Shown piece by piece: positions 15,939-26,766 of a DNA stretch of 64,000 nt. Numbering within the stretch: position 1 is the first letter of the stretch; each line of letters starts with the position of its first letter. The translations under genes and the position numbers were made by a program. The DNA is from Leifsonia sp. fls2-241-R2A-40a (GTDB lineage Bacteria; Actinomycetota; Actinomycetes; Actinomycetales; Microbacteriaceae), in assembly GCF_030209575.1 (NCBI RefSeq), contig NZ_JARVRS010000001.1, positions 1,550,001 to 1,614,000 of the forward strand, written 5' to 3'. The notes below the pieces were generated by a model. That model ran no database searches and was not told where the DNA came from. It saw only the letters and a program-made list of their open reading frames with translations.

Positions 15939-17993
15939 TCAGTCGACGACCGGCCGCGGGCGCTGGGCCCGCGTGGAGGCGGTGTCCGCGCCCGGCTCGA
16001 CGAGCGCACCGAACTCCGTCGCTGCACGGTTCGCCAGCACGCCGACGTCGTACTCCTCGTCGTCCTCCTCGGACGCCGAGGCCAGCACGCCCGCGGGCGT
16101 GAGCTGGCGGTCCTTCTCGGCCTGTGCGTCCGCCGCGTCGTCCGCGGCCTCCTGCAGCGCCGACTTGGCGCGCAGCGGCGGGGTCTTGAAGAACAGCGAC
16201 AGCACGAAGGCGATCAGCACGACGATCATCGCGACCCAGTAGACCGTGACCGCCGACGCGTTGAACGCCACGAGGAACGGCTGGGAGAGGCGCGGGTCGG
16301 CGTTGTTCAGGAACGACGTGTCGTTCGTCGCGGACGAATCCGTTCCGCCCTCCGTCGTCTTCAGCTTGTCCTGGATGGCCGGCACGGCCTGGTCCACCAC
16401 CTGCTGTCGCTGATCGGCGTTGGAGAAGTCGATCGGTGCGGCCGGGACCTGCTGCTCGGCGACATCCTGCGGGACGCCCTGGGCGACCAGCGCCTGCACG
16501 CCCTGCTCGTGGGCACCCGCCTGCGCCTGCTTCTCCAGCGGGGTGACGATCGGGGTGTAGATCTTCTCCATGATCTGCTTGTTCTCGGGAGCGCTGGCCA
16601 CCGACGGGGTCAGCGCAGCATCCAGCGCGCTCGTGAGCGTGGCCTTGTCGGTCAGCGCGCTCTGGATGTTCGTGGGGAACACCGTGAACAGCAGCGAGAG
16701 CAGGACGGCGGTGCCGAGCGTTCCACCGATCTGGCGGAAGAACGTGGATGCGCTCGTCGCGACACCCATATCGCGCAGGCCCACCGAGTTCTGGCTGGCG
16801 ATCGTCAGCGTCTGCATCAGCTGGCCGAGGCCGAGACCGATCAGCAGCATGGCGCCCGCGATGAACCAGTACGAGTCGCCCACCTTGATGAACGTCAGGT
16901 AGAAGAACCCGCCGGCGAGCATCGCGGTTCCGATGATCGGGAACTGCCGGTAACGGCCGGTGCGCGCGATGATCTGGCCCGAGGCGATCGACGAGATCAT
17001 CAGACCGAGGATCATCGGGAGCAGCTGCAAGCCCGACACGGTCGGCGAGGAGCCGAGGACGAGCTGGAGGTACAGCGGCAGGGTCAGCATGGCGCCGAAC
17101 ATCCCGAAGCCGACGAAGACGCCGATCACGGTGGCCATCGAGAACGTGCTGGAGCGGAACAGCTTGATCGGGATGAGCGCGTCGTCCTTCATCGCGATCT
17201 CGATGAGGATGAACGCGATGACGCCGACGACGCCGATCACGTAGCAGGCGATCGCGGCCGGGCTTCCCCAGCCCCAGTCGCGGCCCTGCTCGGCAACGAG
17301 GAGGAGCGGCACGAGCGCGACGATGACGCCTGCGGCGCCCCACCAGTCGATGCGCGCGGACCCGCGCTCCCGCTTCGGCAGGTGCAGGAACCGCAGCACC
17401 ATCCCGAGGGCGAGGATGCCGATCGGGACGTTGATGAGGAACACCCAGCGCCAGCCGGCGATCCAGAGGATCTGGTCGGCACCGGCGAAGAGCCCGCCGA
17501 TCAGCGGGCCGATGAGGCTCGAGATGCCGAACACCGCGAGGAAGTACCCCTGGTATTTCGCTCGCTCACGTGGCGCGAGCATGTCTCCCATGATCGCCAG
17601 CGGCATCGACATCAGTCCGCCCGCACCGAGGCCCTGGATGGCGCGGAAGGCGGCGAGCTCGATCATCGACGTCGAGAACGACGCGAGGATCGATCCGAGG
17701 ATGAAGATGAGGATCGCGATGACGAAGAGGGGCCGCCGGCCGAAGATGTCGGAGAGCTTGCCGTAGATCGGAGTCGAGATGGTGGAGACGATCAGGTATC
17801 CGGTCGTCACCCACGCCTGCTCGCTCAGCCCGTGCAGATCGTCGCCGATCGTGCGGATGGCGGTACCGACGACAGTCTGGTCGAGGGCGGAGAGGAACAT
17901 GCCGGCCATGAGGCCGAAGATGACGAACAGGATCTGTCGATGCGACATGATCGGTGCGGGTGCGGCGTTCGCCGCGCTGGTCTGACTGGACAT
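15939..17993 (-). CDS. DHA2-family (14-TM) MFS multidrug exporter, EmrB/QacA type
   Basis: 684 aa, long for the family. The N-terminus carries motif D1 (LDQTVVGTAIRTI), motif A (GKLSDIFGRRPLFV) and motif C (GISSLIGPLIGGLFAG). About 14 helices, a Gln/Ala-rich outer loop of about 150 residues before the last helix, and a 75-residue acidic cytoplasmic tail. It is a proton-driven drug exporter by family. ATG 17993 has GGAGACAG upstream. Divergent from an amidase-like lipoprotein; no adjacent regulator. Confidence 0.88.
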   Translation of the reverse strand: MSSQTSAANAAPAPIMSHRQILFVIFGLMAGMFLSALDQTVVGTAIRTIGDDLHGLSEQAWVTTGYLIVSTISTPIYGKLSDIFGRRPLFVIAILIFILGSILASFSTSMIELAAFRAIQGLGAGGLMSMPLAIMGDMLAPRERAKYQGYFLAVFGISSLIGPLIGGLFAGADQILWIAGWRWVFLINVPIGILALGMVLRFLHLPKRERGSARIDWWGAAGVIVALVPLLLVAEQGRDWGWGSPAAIACYVIGVVGVIAFILIEIAMKDDALIPIKLFRSSTFSMATVIGVFVGFGMFGAMLTLPLYLQLVLGSSPTVSGLQLLPMILGLMISSIASGQIIARTGRYRQFPIIGTAMLAGGFFYLTFIKVGDSYWFIAGAMLLIGLGLGQLMQTLTIASQNSVGLRDMGVATSASTFFRQIGGTLGTAVLLSLLFTVFPTNIQSALTDKATLTSALDAALTPSVASAPENKQIMEKIYTPIVTPLEKQAQAGAHEQGVQALVAQGVPQDVAEQQVPAAPIDFSNADQRQQVVDQAVPAIQDKLKTTEGGTDSSATNDTSFLNNADPRLSQPFLVAFNASAVTVYWVAMIVVLIAFVLSLFFKTPPLRAKSALQEAADDAADAQAEKDRQLTPAGVLASASEEDDEEYDVGVLANRAATEFGALVEPGADTASTRAQRPRPVVD

Positions 17994-18301
17994 CTGTCTC
18001 CGTGTCGAGAGTCGGGTGTGGGGACGCCCGGTACGCGGAACGTCACACCGGTGTGGGGCAAAGAGAAATTTGCGGAGACTGCAAAGTTACACCCCGTGCC
18101 ACCTGCCTCACAACGCAACAGGGGTCCGCTGTACGCGTCCGTTCGCCAGCGGCGAACGCGGGCCGGCGGGCGGCGGCGTTCCGCCCTCTCCGACGGGCGC
18201 AAAACGAACGACACTGGCCCCTATCCAGGTCACGCAAATGTTGCAGGCGTACCGTGAAAGGGCAGACGTCCGCCCGCCTCTGAAACCGCTCCGAAAGTTG
18301 T
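17994..18301. other. Divergent intergenic region with small inverted repeat
   Basis: 308 bp separating the exporter and the amidase-like gene. It holds TTTGC-n7-GCAAA (18069-18085), a possible operator for the leftward exporter gene. No coding potential is seen. Confidence 0.4.
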
Positions 18302-19201
18302 ATGAGTTCTCTCAGTCGTACCCGCCGCATCCTCGCCGTCACCGCCGTGGCGGCTTCCGCCGCGCTCGCCTTCACCGCGTGCGCCGGTGAGCCGTCCCCG
18401 GTGACGAAAGCCGTGGCCCAGGCCGCGGCCCCCACGCCGTCGCCCGCGGCTACGGTCGTGTCCGCCGTGCAGCCCGCCGCAGGGAGCGTCTCCGGCGGAA
18501 CCGTCACCCTCACCGGCACGAACCTCGAGAAGGTGGCGGCCGTGCAGGTGGGCGGTCAGCCCGCAACCGTCACGCAGGCGACCGACGACAAGGTCGTCGT
18601 CACGGTTCCCGCAGCGGCCAACTTCCAGGCCGGAACGGTTCCGATCACCGTGACCGACAAGACCGGGAAGCCCGTGACGACCACCGGGAGCACCTACGAC
18701 TACCAGGTCCAGACGCCGGTCGACAAGCAGCTCGCTTACGCGCTCACCTACTGGAAGAACTACAACACCGCACAGTACGGCGACCTCAATCCGGTCGGTG
18801 GAGACTGCGCCAACTTCGTCAGCCAGACCCTGATAGCGCGCGGCTGGCAGATGAACGGCGATTGGTACAACCGGAACGCCGCCGGCTCCTGGAGCCCGGC
18901 ATGGGGATACGTGCCGGCGATGGACAATTACTTCCGCGAGAACGCCGCGGAGCTCGGCCTCACCGAGTACTCGTTCGACCAGCGCGACAAGATCAAGGTC
19001 GGCGACATCGTGATGTTCGACTGGAATGACAACAACTCGCTCGACCACGTGCAGATCGTGTCCGGCGTCGAGAACATCAACGGCCAGATCAAGATCAAGA
19101 TGGCGGGCCACAACGAGGACAGCGACTATCGCGACCTCGACGAAGCGATCACGGTGGACCACCCGGGCGGCATCGGCCACTTCTGGAGCCTCTCCAAGTA
19201 G
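18302..19201 (+). CDS. Secreted lipoprotein with IPT/TIG domain and amidase-like cysteine domain (Amidase_6)
   Basis: 299 aa. Signal peptide with probable lipobox ending at Cys27 (AFTAC), a Pro/Ala linker, a beta-rich IPT/TIG domain (about 53-135; PAAGSVSGGTVTLTGTNL), then a papain-like amidase domain (YWKNYNTAQYGDLNPVGGDC). Probable catalytic Cys169 (GGDCANFVSQTL) and His249 (DHVQIV). Proteins of this type are thought to cleave or remodel cell-wall peptides at the surface. The next gene, a VanY-like carboxypeptidase, supports a cell-wall role. Confidence 0.8.
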   Translation: MSSLSRTRRILAVTAVAASAALAFTACAGEPSPVTKAVAQAAAPTPSPAATVVSAVQPAAGSVSGGTVTLTGTNLEKVAAVQVGGQPATVTQATDDKVVVTVPAAANFQAGTVPITVTDKTGKPVTTTGSTYDYQVQTPVDKQLAYALTYWKNYNTAQYGDLNPVGGDCANFVSQTLIARGWQMNGDWYNRNAAGSWSPAWGYVPAMDNYFRENAAELGLTEYSFDQRDKIKVGDIVMFDWNDNNSLDHVQIVSGVENINGQIKIKMAGHNEDSDYRDLDEAITVDHPGGIGHFWSLSK

Positions 19202-19247
19202 TCCCGGTCAGCGGCCCCGCGTTCCCGCGCGGGCAACCCGGCTGGGC

Positions 19248-19253
19248 TATGCT
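19248..19253 (+). promoter_or_regulatory. -10 box TATGCT directly before a GTG start (leaderless VanY gene)
   Basis: TATGCT ends 6 nt before GTG 19260, leaving no room for a ribosome-binding site if transcription starts at the usual distance. Confidence 0.5.
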
Positions 19254-19259
19254 CAGCGC

Positions 19260-20162
19260 GTGACTCTGGGGGGTGCCCGCGCACGGCGGGCTCGTGCGGT
19301 CCGGGCCGCCCTGGCGGCCGGGGCCCTGCTGGCGGTGTTCGCGCTGACCGGATGCGGCGCCGGCTCCGTCGCCGCGGCCGGAACGCCGGGGAGGGCGACA
19401 CCCCACCGGTCGACGCACACTCCGCGTGCGACGCCCACACCGACCTCGACTTCGGCGGCGACCTCGGCTGCGTCTCCGACGCCGGCTCCGACCGGAACCG
19501 GGATGCCCGCACCGACCTCCTCCGTCCCTCCGACGCCCGGGATGGTCGGCTTCGACAAGGCCGCGCAGTCCACCTCGCTGGCGTCGAGTCTCTGGGTCGT
19601 GGTCAACAAGCCGCGCGCGCTGAACCCGGTCGACTACGTCCCGGCCGACCTCACGTTCCCGGACGTCCCCAACGTCAACCACCAGCCGATGCGCCGCGAG
19701 ACGGCCGCCGCGCTGGTCACGATGTTCCACGCGGGCAAGTCGGAGGCGGGACTCGACTTCTCCGTGCAGAGCGCCTACCGCTCGTTCGAGTCGCAGACGC
19801 GGGTCTACGCCGACGATGTCTCCCGCAACGGCCAGGCGTACGCGGACACGGACACCGCGCGCCCGGGTCACAGCGAGCACCAGACCGGCCTGGCCGTCGA
19901 CATCAGTGCCGTTCCGGCACGCTGCTCGCTCGACGCCTGCTTCGGTGAGACGCCGCAGGGCCGCTGGCTGGCGGCGAACGCCTGGCGGTTCGGCTTCCTC
20001 CTGCGCTACCCCGCCGACAAGGTCGCCGTCACCGGGTTCACCTACGAGCCGTGGCACTTCCGTTACGTCGGCACCCCGCTAGCGACCGAGCTCCACTCGG
20101 CGCGCGTGGCGACGCTCGAGGAGTTCTTCGCGCTCCCGGGCGGGACCGCCTACACCCAGTAG
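19260..20162 (+). CDS. D-alanyl-D-alanine carboxypeptidase, VanY/M15B family lipoprotein
   Basis: 300 aa from GTG 19260. Lipobox LTGC (Cys32), then a Thr/Pro-rich wall-spanning linker (about residues 45-90), then an M15 peptidase domain. Zinc ligands are evident: SEHQTGLAVD (His207, Asp214) and EPWH (Glu263, His266). It trims the terminal D-Ala of peptidoglycan stem peptides outside the membrane. Single gene; the upstream lipoprotein gene is also a wall enzyme but has a separate start signal. Confidence 0.88.
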   Translation: MTLGGARARRARAVRAALAAGALLAVFALTGCGAGSVAAAGTPGRATPHRSTHTPRATPTPTSTSAATSAASPTPAPTGTGMPAPTSSVPPTPGMVGFDKAAQSTSLASSLWVVVNKPRALNPVDYVPADLTFPDVPNVNHQPMRRETAAALVTMFHAGKSEAGLDFSVQSAYRSFESQTRVYADDVSRNGQAYADTDTARPGHSEHQTGLAVDISAVPARCSLDACFGETPQGRWLAANAWRFGFLLRYPADKVAVTGFTYEPWHFRYVGTPLATELHSARVATLEEFFALPGGTAYTQ

Positions 20163-20225
20163 GCCGGAGATCTGCGGCACTTCCTCCGACCCAAGCGCCA
20201 GCCGACCGTCACCGGCCGGACCGTC

Positions 20226-21845
<1,620 letters not shown>

Positions 21846-21888
21846 GCTCCTACTCTTCCACGGCACGGGGGCCAGGCCAACGGCTCGG

Positions 21889-21894
21889 TAAGCT
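21889..21894 (+). promoter_or_regulatory. -10 box TAAGCT directly before pheA (leaderless)
   Basis: TAAGCT ends 7 nt before ATG 21902; there is no Shine-Dalgarno sequence. Matches the same element before serS. Confidence 0.5.
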
Positions 21895-21901
21895 GAGCGG
21901 C

Positions 21902-22864
21902 ATGTCCTCAGCCCGCGCCGAGCTGCCCGCCTCCGTCGACGACGTGTACAGCTTCCTGGGGCCGTCGGGGACCTTCACCGAGGCGGCGCTCAAGCAGGTT
22001 CCGGAGGCGCGGGGCAAGGAGTGGCGCGCGGTCAACAACCTGGGTGAGGCGCTGGCCGACGTCGTGGAGGGGCGCAGCGTCGCCGCCATGATCGCGATCG
22101 AGAACTCGATCGAGGGCGGCGTCTCCGTCGCCCAGGATGCGCTGGCCACCATCCCGGGTCTCCGCATCATCGGCGAGTACCTTGTGCCCGTGAACTTCGT
22201 CCTGGTCGCCCGCCCGGGAACGACCCTGGCGGACGTGCGCACGGTGAACGCGCATCCCGTCGCCTACGCCCAGTGCCACCAGTGGCTCGACCGCCACCTG
22301 CCGGAGCACGGCCACATCCCGGCGTCGAGCAACGTGGCGGCAGCGGCGTCGCTGTTCGAGGACAGCACGGCGGATGCCGCGGTCGCCCCGCCGGGTATCG
22401 TCGAGCACCACGATGTCGTCGTGCTCGCCGAGGACATCGGCGACAACCCCAATGCCGTCACCCGGTTCGTCCTGGTGAGCACGGCGCGCAGCGTGCCGGA
22501 GCCGACCGGCGCCGACAAGACCAGCCTCATCGCCGAGCTGCCCGACGACCGGCCCGGCAGCCTGCTCGACCTGCTGGAGCAGTTCTCCACTCGCGGCATC
22601 AACCTGAGCCTCATCGAGTCGCGTCCCATCGGCGACGCGCTCGGCCGGTACCGGTTCGTCATCGACGCCGACGGGCACATCCACGACGAGCGTGTCGCGG
22701 ATGCGCTCCTCGGGCTCCGGCGGTTCAGCCCGTCGGTGATCTTCCTCGGCTCCTACCCCCGCGCAGACGGCGTGCGGGTGGAGTTCGACCAGCGCTACCG
22801 CGACGACGTGTTCACCGAGGCCCGCGAGTGGCTGGCCTCGCTGACCGACGACCCCTCGGCGTAG
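21902..22864 (+). CDS. pheA: Prephenate dehydratase
   Basis: 320 aa. The PDT domain starts with YSFLGPSGTFTEAAL and contains the catalytic T187-R-F motif; residues about 205-285 form an ACT domain with the ESRP motif (LSLIESRP) for feedback by phenylalanine. It converts prephenate to phenylpyruvate in phenylalanine synthesis. It is monofunctional, with no chorismate mutase domain, as usual in actinobacteria. The start lies 7 nt after a TAAGCT -10 box. Confidence 0.95.
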   Translation: MSSARAELPASVDDVYSFLGPSGTFTEAALKQVPEARGKEWRAVNNLGEALADVVEGRSVAAMIAIENSIEGGVSVAQDALATIPGLRIIGEYLVPVNFVLVARPGTTLADVRTVNAHPVAYAQCHQWLDRHLPEHGHIPASSNVAAAASLFEDSTADAAVAPPGIVEHHDVVVLAEDIGDNPNAVTRFVLVSTARSVPEPTGADKTSLIAELPDDRPGSLLDLLEQFSTRGINLSLIESRPIGDALGRYRFVIDADGHIHDERVADALLGLRRFSPSVIFLGSYPRADGVRVEFDQRYRDDVFTEAREWLASLTDDPSA

Positions 22865-22893
22865 GCTGCGCACAGGGAAGTCGGGAGGTCATC

Positions 22894-23526
22894 ATGGTCG
22901 CCGAGGAGCGTGACGACAGCGGCGGTGCCGGCGGGTTCGACCCGCGGTACGACGCCACCTTCCAGCGCGGTTACCAGCCGCAGCCGGGCGAACGGCAGCG
23001 CACCCGCGTCCGCAGCGACGCACCGGATGCGCCGTACCGGCGGCCGTCGTCGCTGGTGCGGGGCCGCGACGAGTCCGCGCCCGCTCTCCCGTCGGAGCCG
23101 GTGAGCCCGTACGAGGCGGCAGCGCTCGCGCTCGCCGACGACCGCGTGGCCACCGTCGGGGACGACCCGATGACCCGGTCCTTTGCCGAGGCGGCGCCCG
23201 GCGCATCCGTGCCGGCCGGCGGCCCGAGCGTCTGGGACCGGCTCGACCTCAACCCGCGGCGGAACCCGATCGTGCTGGCGCTGTGGGTGATCGGGGGCGG
23301 TTTCGTCGTCCTCGGGATCGTGCTCTACTGCATCTCGGTCACGTCGTCGTACAGCGGCCCGACGCCGAGCACCGACGTCGGCTCCCTGGTCTTCGCCCAA
23401 CTGGGCTGGATGCTCGCGAGCCCGCTCATCACCGTCGGCCTGCTGACCCTGGTGGGGCTGCTCTTCCTGACCGTGCTGGCGGGACGCCGCACGCGCGACG
23501 AGTCGCCGGGCGACGACGAAGTCTGA
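22894..23526 (+). CDS. Small membrane protein with long disordered N-terminus
   Basis: 210 aa from ATG 22894 (GGGAGG upstream, 29 nt after pheA). Residues 1-120 are polar, Pro/Arg/Asp-rich and probably disordered; two membrane helices follow (about residues 128-150 and 168-195) and an acidic tail. The family was not recognised. Its position between pheA and a lipid kinase gives no functional hint. Confidence 0.7.
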   Translation: MVAEERDDSGGAGGFDPRYDATFQRGYQPQPGERQRTRVRSDAPDAPYRRPSSLVRGRDESAPALPSEPVSPYEAAALALADDRVATVGDDPMTRSFAEAAPGASVPAGGPSVWDRLDLNPRRNPIVLALWVIGGGFVVLGIVLYCISVTSSYSGPTPSTDVGSLVFAQLGWMLASPLITVGLLTLVGLLFLTVLAGRRTRDESPGDDEV

Positions 23527-23548
23527 CCGGGCCGGGCCGGGGAGCGCT

Positions 23549-24520
23549 TCAGCCCACCGAGGGCACGGCGACGCGCAGACTGAGCGGGTCGACGCGCAGC
23601 TCGAGGCGCAGGATGTCGCCGAAGGCGTCGCCGTCGAGTTCGAACGGCTCGGGCGCATCCACATCGAGCCGCACCGCCGCACCCCGCAGGTAGCTGAGGC
23701 GCGTGCGCACGGCGCGATCGGTGAAGCGGATGATCCGCCGGCCCAGGCTGGACTTGCGCAGGACACGGTTCTCCCACGTGACCTTCCGCCAGATCGCGAG
23801 CCATCCGAAGACGCTCGTCGGCTGCAGGATCGCCACGTCGAGCAGCCCGTCGTCCACCGCTCCGTCCGGTATGAGCTCGATGTTGCCGGGAAGCGCTCCG
23901 CAATTGGCGACCAGGATGGTGCTGACGTGCGCCGACCGCTCCTGACCGCGATCCAGGCGGTACCGGACCCGCACCTTCTGCGAGTTCGGGTAGGCGCGGA
24001 AGGCCGCATCCACGTACGCCAGCCAGCCGAACCGGCGTTTGAGCTCCGGACGGGCGCTCGCGATCATCGCGGCGTCGATGCCGAGACCCGCCATCACCAG
24101 GAAGCCGTGCTCGCTGACGGAACCGTCCGGCCGGTGCGCCTCGGCGACTCCGATGTCGATCCGTCGCATCTGACCGCCGAAGGCCACCGCGCACGCGTTC
24201 TCGACGCTGGCGAACGGGATGCCGAGGTTGCGCGCGAGCAGGTTGCCCGTGCCGCCCGGGATGATGCCGAGCGTCGCATCCCGTCCGCGCAGGGCCTCCG
24301 CGACCGAGCGCACCGTCCCGTCGCCGCCCGCGGCGAGGACGAGCGACGCACCCCGTTCGAGCGCGTGACGCGCCTGGCCCTGACCGCCGTCCTCCGGCGT
24401 GGTCTCCAGCCAGAGCAGTTCGACGTCGCTCTCCCCGGACGCGTCGGCGGCCGCCTCCACCGCGGCCCGCACGCGCGGCACATCCACCCGGACGGGGTTG
24501 TAGACGACCGCGACGATCAT
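23549..24520 (-). CDS. Diacylglycerol/lipid kinase (DagK/YegS family)
   Basis: 323 aa. The ATP-binding motifs GGDGT (AAGGDGTVRSV) and GGTGN (IIPGGTGNLLARNLGIP) of the DAGK catalytic domain are clear, and the C-terminal region has the beta-sandwich pattern (PDGAVDDGLLDV). It probably phosphorylates diacylglycerol or a related lipid at the membrane, recycling lipid from cell-envelope synthesis. Convergent with the membrane protein gene and divergent from serS. Confidence 0.88.
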   Translation of the reverse strand: MIVAVVYNPVRVDVPRVRAAVEAAADASGESDVELLWLETTPEDGGQGQARHALERGASLVLAAGGDGTVRSVAEALRGRDATLGIIPGGTGNLLARNLGIPFASVENACAVAFGGQMRRIDIGVAEAHRPDGSVSEHGFLVMAGLGIDAAMIASARPELKRRFGWLAYVDAAFRAYPNSQKVRVRYRLDRGQERSAHVSTILVANCGALPGNIELIPDGAVDDGLLDVAILQPTSVFGWLAIWRKVTWENRVLRKSSLGRRIIRFTDRAVRTRLSYLRGAAVRLDVDAPEPFELDGDAFGDILRLELRVDPLSLRVAVPSVG

Positions 24521-24578
24521 GCGCTGGTGCCGTCCCGACCGTTCACGCGACTCACGCTACCTGTTCGGCATCGCTCGA

Positions 24579-24584
24579 TAAGCT
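24579..24584 (+). promoter_or_regulatory. -10 box TAAGCT directly before serS (leaderless)
   Basis: TAAGCT ends 6 nt before GTG 24591, with no ribosome-binding site between. Confidence 0.5.
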
Positions 24585-24590
24585 GGTCAG

Positions 24591-25856
24591 GTGATCGATC
24601 CCGTGCTCCTCCGTGAGAATCCCGATGTCATCCGGCGCTCCCAGGAGGCCCGCGGCGACTCCGTCGAGCTGGTCGACGAGTCCATCCAGGCGGATATCGA
24701 GCGCCGTGCCGCCATCACCGCCTTCGAAGAACTGCGTGCGGAGCAGAACGCCTTCGGCAAGCAGGTCGCGAAGGCGCCGAAGGAGCAGAAGAAAGAACTC
24801 GTCGCCCAGGCGCAGCAGCTCGCCGGCCGGGTGAAGGAGGCGCAGCAGGCAGCGAACGAGGCGGATGCGCGGTTCGAGCAGCTCGTCCGCAGCATCGGCA
24901 ACCCGATCGTGGATGGCGTCCCTTCGGGCGGCGAGGACGACTACGTGGTCCTCAAGACCGTCGGCGACATCCCCCAGTTCGACTTCGAGGCGCGGGACCA
25001 CCTGGAGCTCGGCGAACTGCTCGGGGCGATCGACATGGTCCGCGGCGCCAAGGTCGCGGGCGCCCGCTTCTCGTACCTGCGCGGGATCGGCGCGCGGCTC
25101 GAACTGGCGCTCATGAACATGGCGCTCGACAAGGCGCTCCGCAACGACTTCATCCCGATGATCACGCCGACGCTCGTGAAGCCGGAGATCATGCAGGGCA
25201 CCGGCTTCCTCGGCGCCCACGCCGACGAGGTCTACCACCTGGAGAACGACGACCTCTACCTGACCGGTACCAGCGAGGTCGCGCTCGCCGGCTACCACTC
25301 GGACGAGATCATCGAGGTGGGCGAGCCGATCCGCTACGCGGGCTGGTCCACCTGCTACCGCCGTGAGGCAGGGTCCGCGGGCAAGGACACCCGCGGCATC
25401 ATCCGCGTCCACCAGTTCGACAAGCTCGAGATGTTCGTCTACACGCGCCCGGAGGAGGCGGAGGCCGAGCATGAGCGCCTCCTCGGCTGGCAGGAGGAGA
25501 TGATGCAGGAACTGGGCCTCAGCTACCGCGTGATCGACACCGCCGCCGGAGACCTCGGCTCCAGCGCGGCCCGCAAGTACGACGTCGAGGCGTGGATCCC
25601 GACCCAGGGCCGCTACCGCGAGCTCACCTCGACCTCGAACTGCACCACGTTCCAGGCCCGCCGCCTCGACATCCGCTACCGGACCGAAAGCGGGAAGACG
25701 GCTCCGGTCGCGACCCTCAATGGGACGCTGGCCACCACCCGCTGGCTCGTCGCGATCCTCGAGACGCATCAGCAGGAGAACGGCTCGGTGCGGGTGCCCG
25801 AGGCGCTGCGCCCGTACCTCGGGGGCCTCGAGGTGCTGGAGCCGATCCGCGCGTGA
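24591..25856 (+). CDS. serS: Seryl-tRNA synthetase
   Basis: 421 aa from GTG 24591. The N-terminal coiled-coil arm (residues about 30-105) that holds the tRNA-Ser long arm precedes a class II core with motif 2 ([20 protein letters not shown]) and motif 3 ([16 protein letters not shown]). It charges tRNA-Ser; two tRNA-Ser genes lie in this window. The stop overlaps the start of the next gene (GTGA), coupling the two. Confidence 0.97.
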   Translation: MIDPVLLRENPDVIRRSQEARGDSVELVDESIQADIERRAAITAFEELRAEQNAFGKQVAKAPKEQKKELVAQAQQLAGRVKEAQQAANEADARFEQLVRSIGNPIVDGVPSGGEDDYVVLKTVGDIPQFDFEARDHLELGELLGAIDMVRGAKVAGARFSYLRGIGARLELALMNMALDKALRNDFIPMITPTLVKPEIMQGTGFLGAHADEVYHLENDDLYLTGTSEVALAGYHSDEIIEVGEPIRYAGWSTCYRREAGSAGKDTRGIIRVHQFDKLEMFVYTRPEEAEAEHERLLGWQEEMMQELGLSYRVIDTAAGDLGSSAARKYDVEAWIPTQGRYRELTSTSNCTTFQARRLDIRYRTESGKTAPVATLNGTLATTRWLVAILETHQQENGSVRVPEALRPYLGGLEVLEPIRA

Positions 25857-26656
25857 GCGACGACTCCCGCCTGCTCATCGCGCTCGACGTCGACGGCACG
25901 CTGATCCACGAGGACGAGACGATCGGCGATGCCGTACGCGAGGCGGTCGCCCGCGTACGCGATGCCGGACACGAGGTCATGCTGGCCACCGGACGCAGCT
26001 GGGAGACGGCCCGGCCCATCCACGAGCAGTTCGGCCTGAAGAGCGAGTTCGTCGTGTGCGCCAACGGTGCGCTCACCATGAAGCGTGACGACACCCTCGA
26101 TGGCGGTTACCGCCGCGAGTTCATCGAGGTCTTCGACCCCACCGAGGTGCTGGAGACCATCCGGCCGCACCTTCCGAGCGGCAGCTTCATGGTCGAGGGC
26201 CCGACCGGCTTCCGCCGGTACACGGAAGGCATGACCGATTGGGAGCTGGTCAACGCCGAGCAGGTCCCCTTCGACGAGCTGCTCCAGCATCCCGCCACCC
26301 GCGTGGTCGTCGTCTCGCCGGAGCACGACACCGAGGAGTTCCTCTCGATCGTCGACCGGATGGGACTCCAGCGCGTGACGTACGCCATCGGCTGGACCGC
26401 GTGGCTCGACATCTCGCCCGACGGCGTCAGCAAGGCGACTGCGATGGAGCGGGTCCGGCGCGCGCTGGACATCCCGCGGTCGCGTGTCGTGGCCATCGGC
26501 GACGGCCGTAACGACATCGAGCTGCTGACCTGGGCTTCGGCGGAAGGGCTGGGCGTCGCGATGGGCCAGGCGCCCGACGAGGTGAAGGCGGTCGCCGGCC
26601 GCACGACCTCGACCGTCGTCGAAGACGGGGTCGCCGAGGTGCTCGACACGCTCTGA
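25853..26656 (+). CDS. Cof-type HAD phosphatase
   Basis: 267 aa from GTG 25853, overlapping the serS stop. HAD motifs: [11 protein letters not shown] (I), LATGRS (II), a Lys in the VSKATAM segment (III) and [11 protein letters not shown] (IV), with the C2B-type cap of the Cof family in between. These enzymes dephosphorylate small sugar phosphates or flavin/pyridoxal precursors; the substrate is unknown. Linkage with serS is common in actinobacteria and is not known to be functional. Confidence 0.88.
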   Translation: MSDDSRLLIALDVDGTLIHEDETIGDAVREAVARVRDAGHEVMLATGRSWETARPIHEQFGLKSEFVVCANGALTMKRDDTLDGGYRREFIEVFDPTEVLETIRPHLPSGSFMVEGPTGFRRYTEGMTDWELVNAEQVPFDELLQHPATRVVVVSPEHDTEEFLSIVDRMGLQRVTYAIGWTAWLDISPDGVSKATAMERVRRALDIPRSRVVAIGDGRNDIELLTWASAEGLGVAMGQAPDEVKAVAGRTTSTVVEDGVAEVLDTL

Positions 26657-26766
26657 GCCGGTTCGTCCAGAGCATTGCCAGCGACTCATGCCAGTGTTTA
26701 AGGCGGTGTGCGCTCTTTCGGGCGTGCACCTCTGAACGTGATCACGGCTCGGCCGGAGGGAAGTGA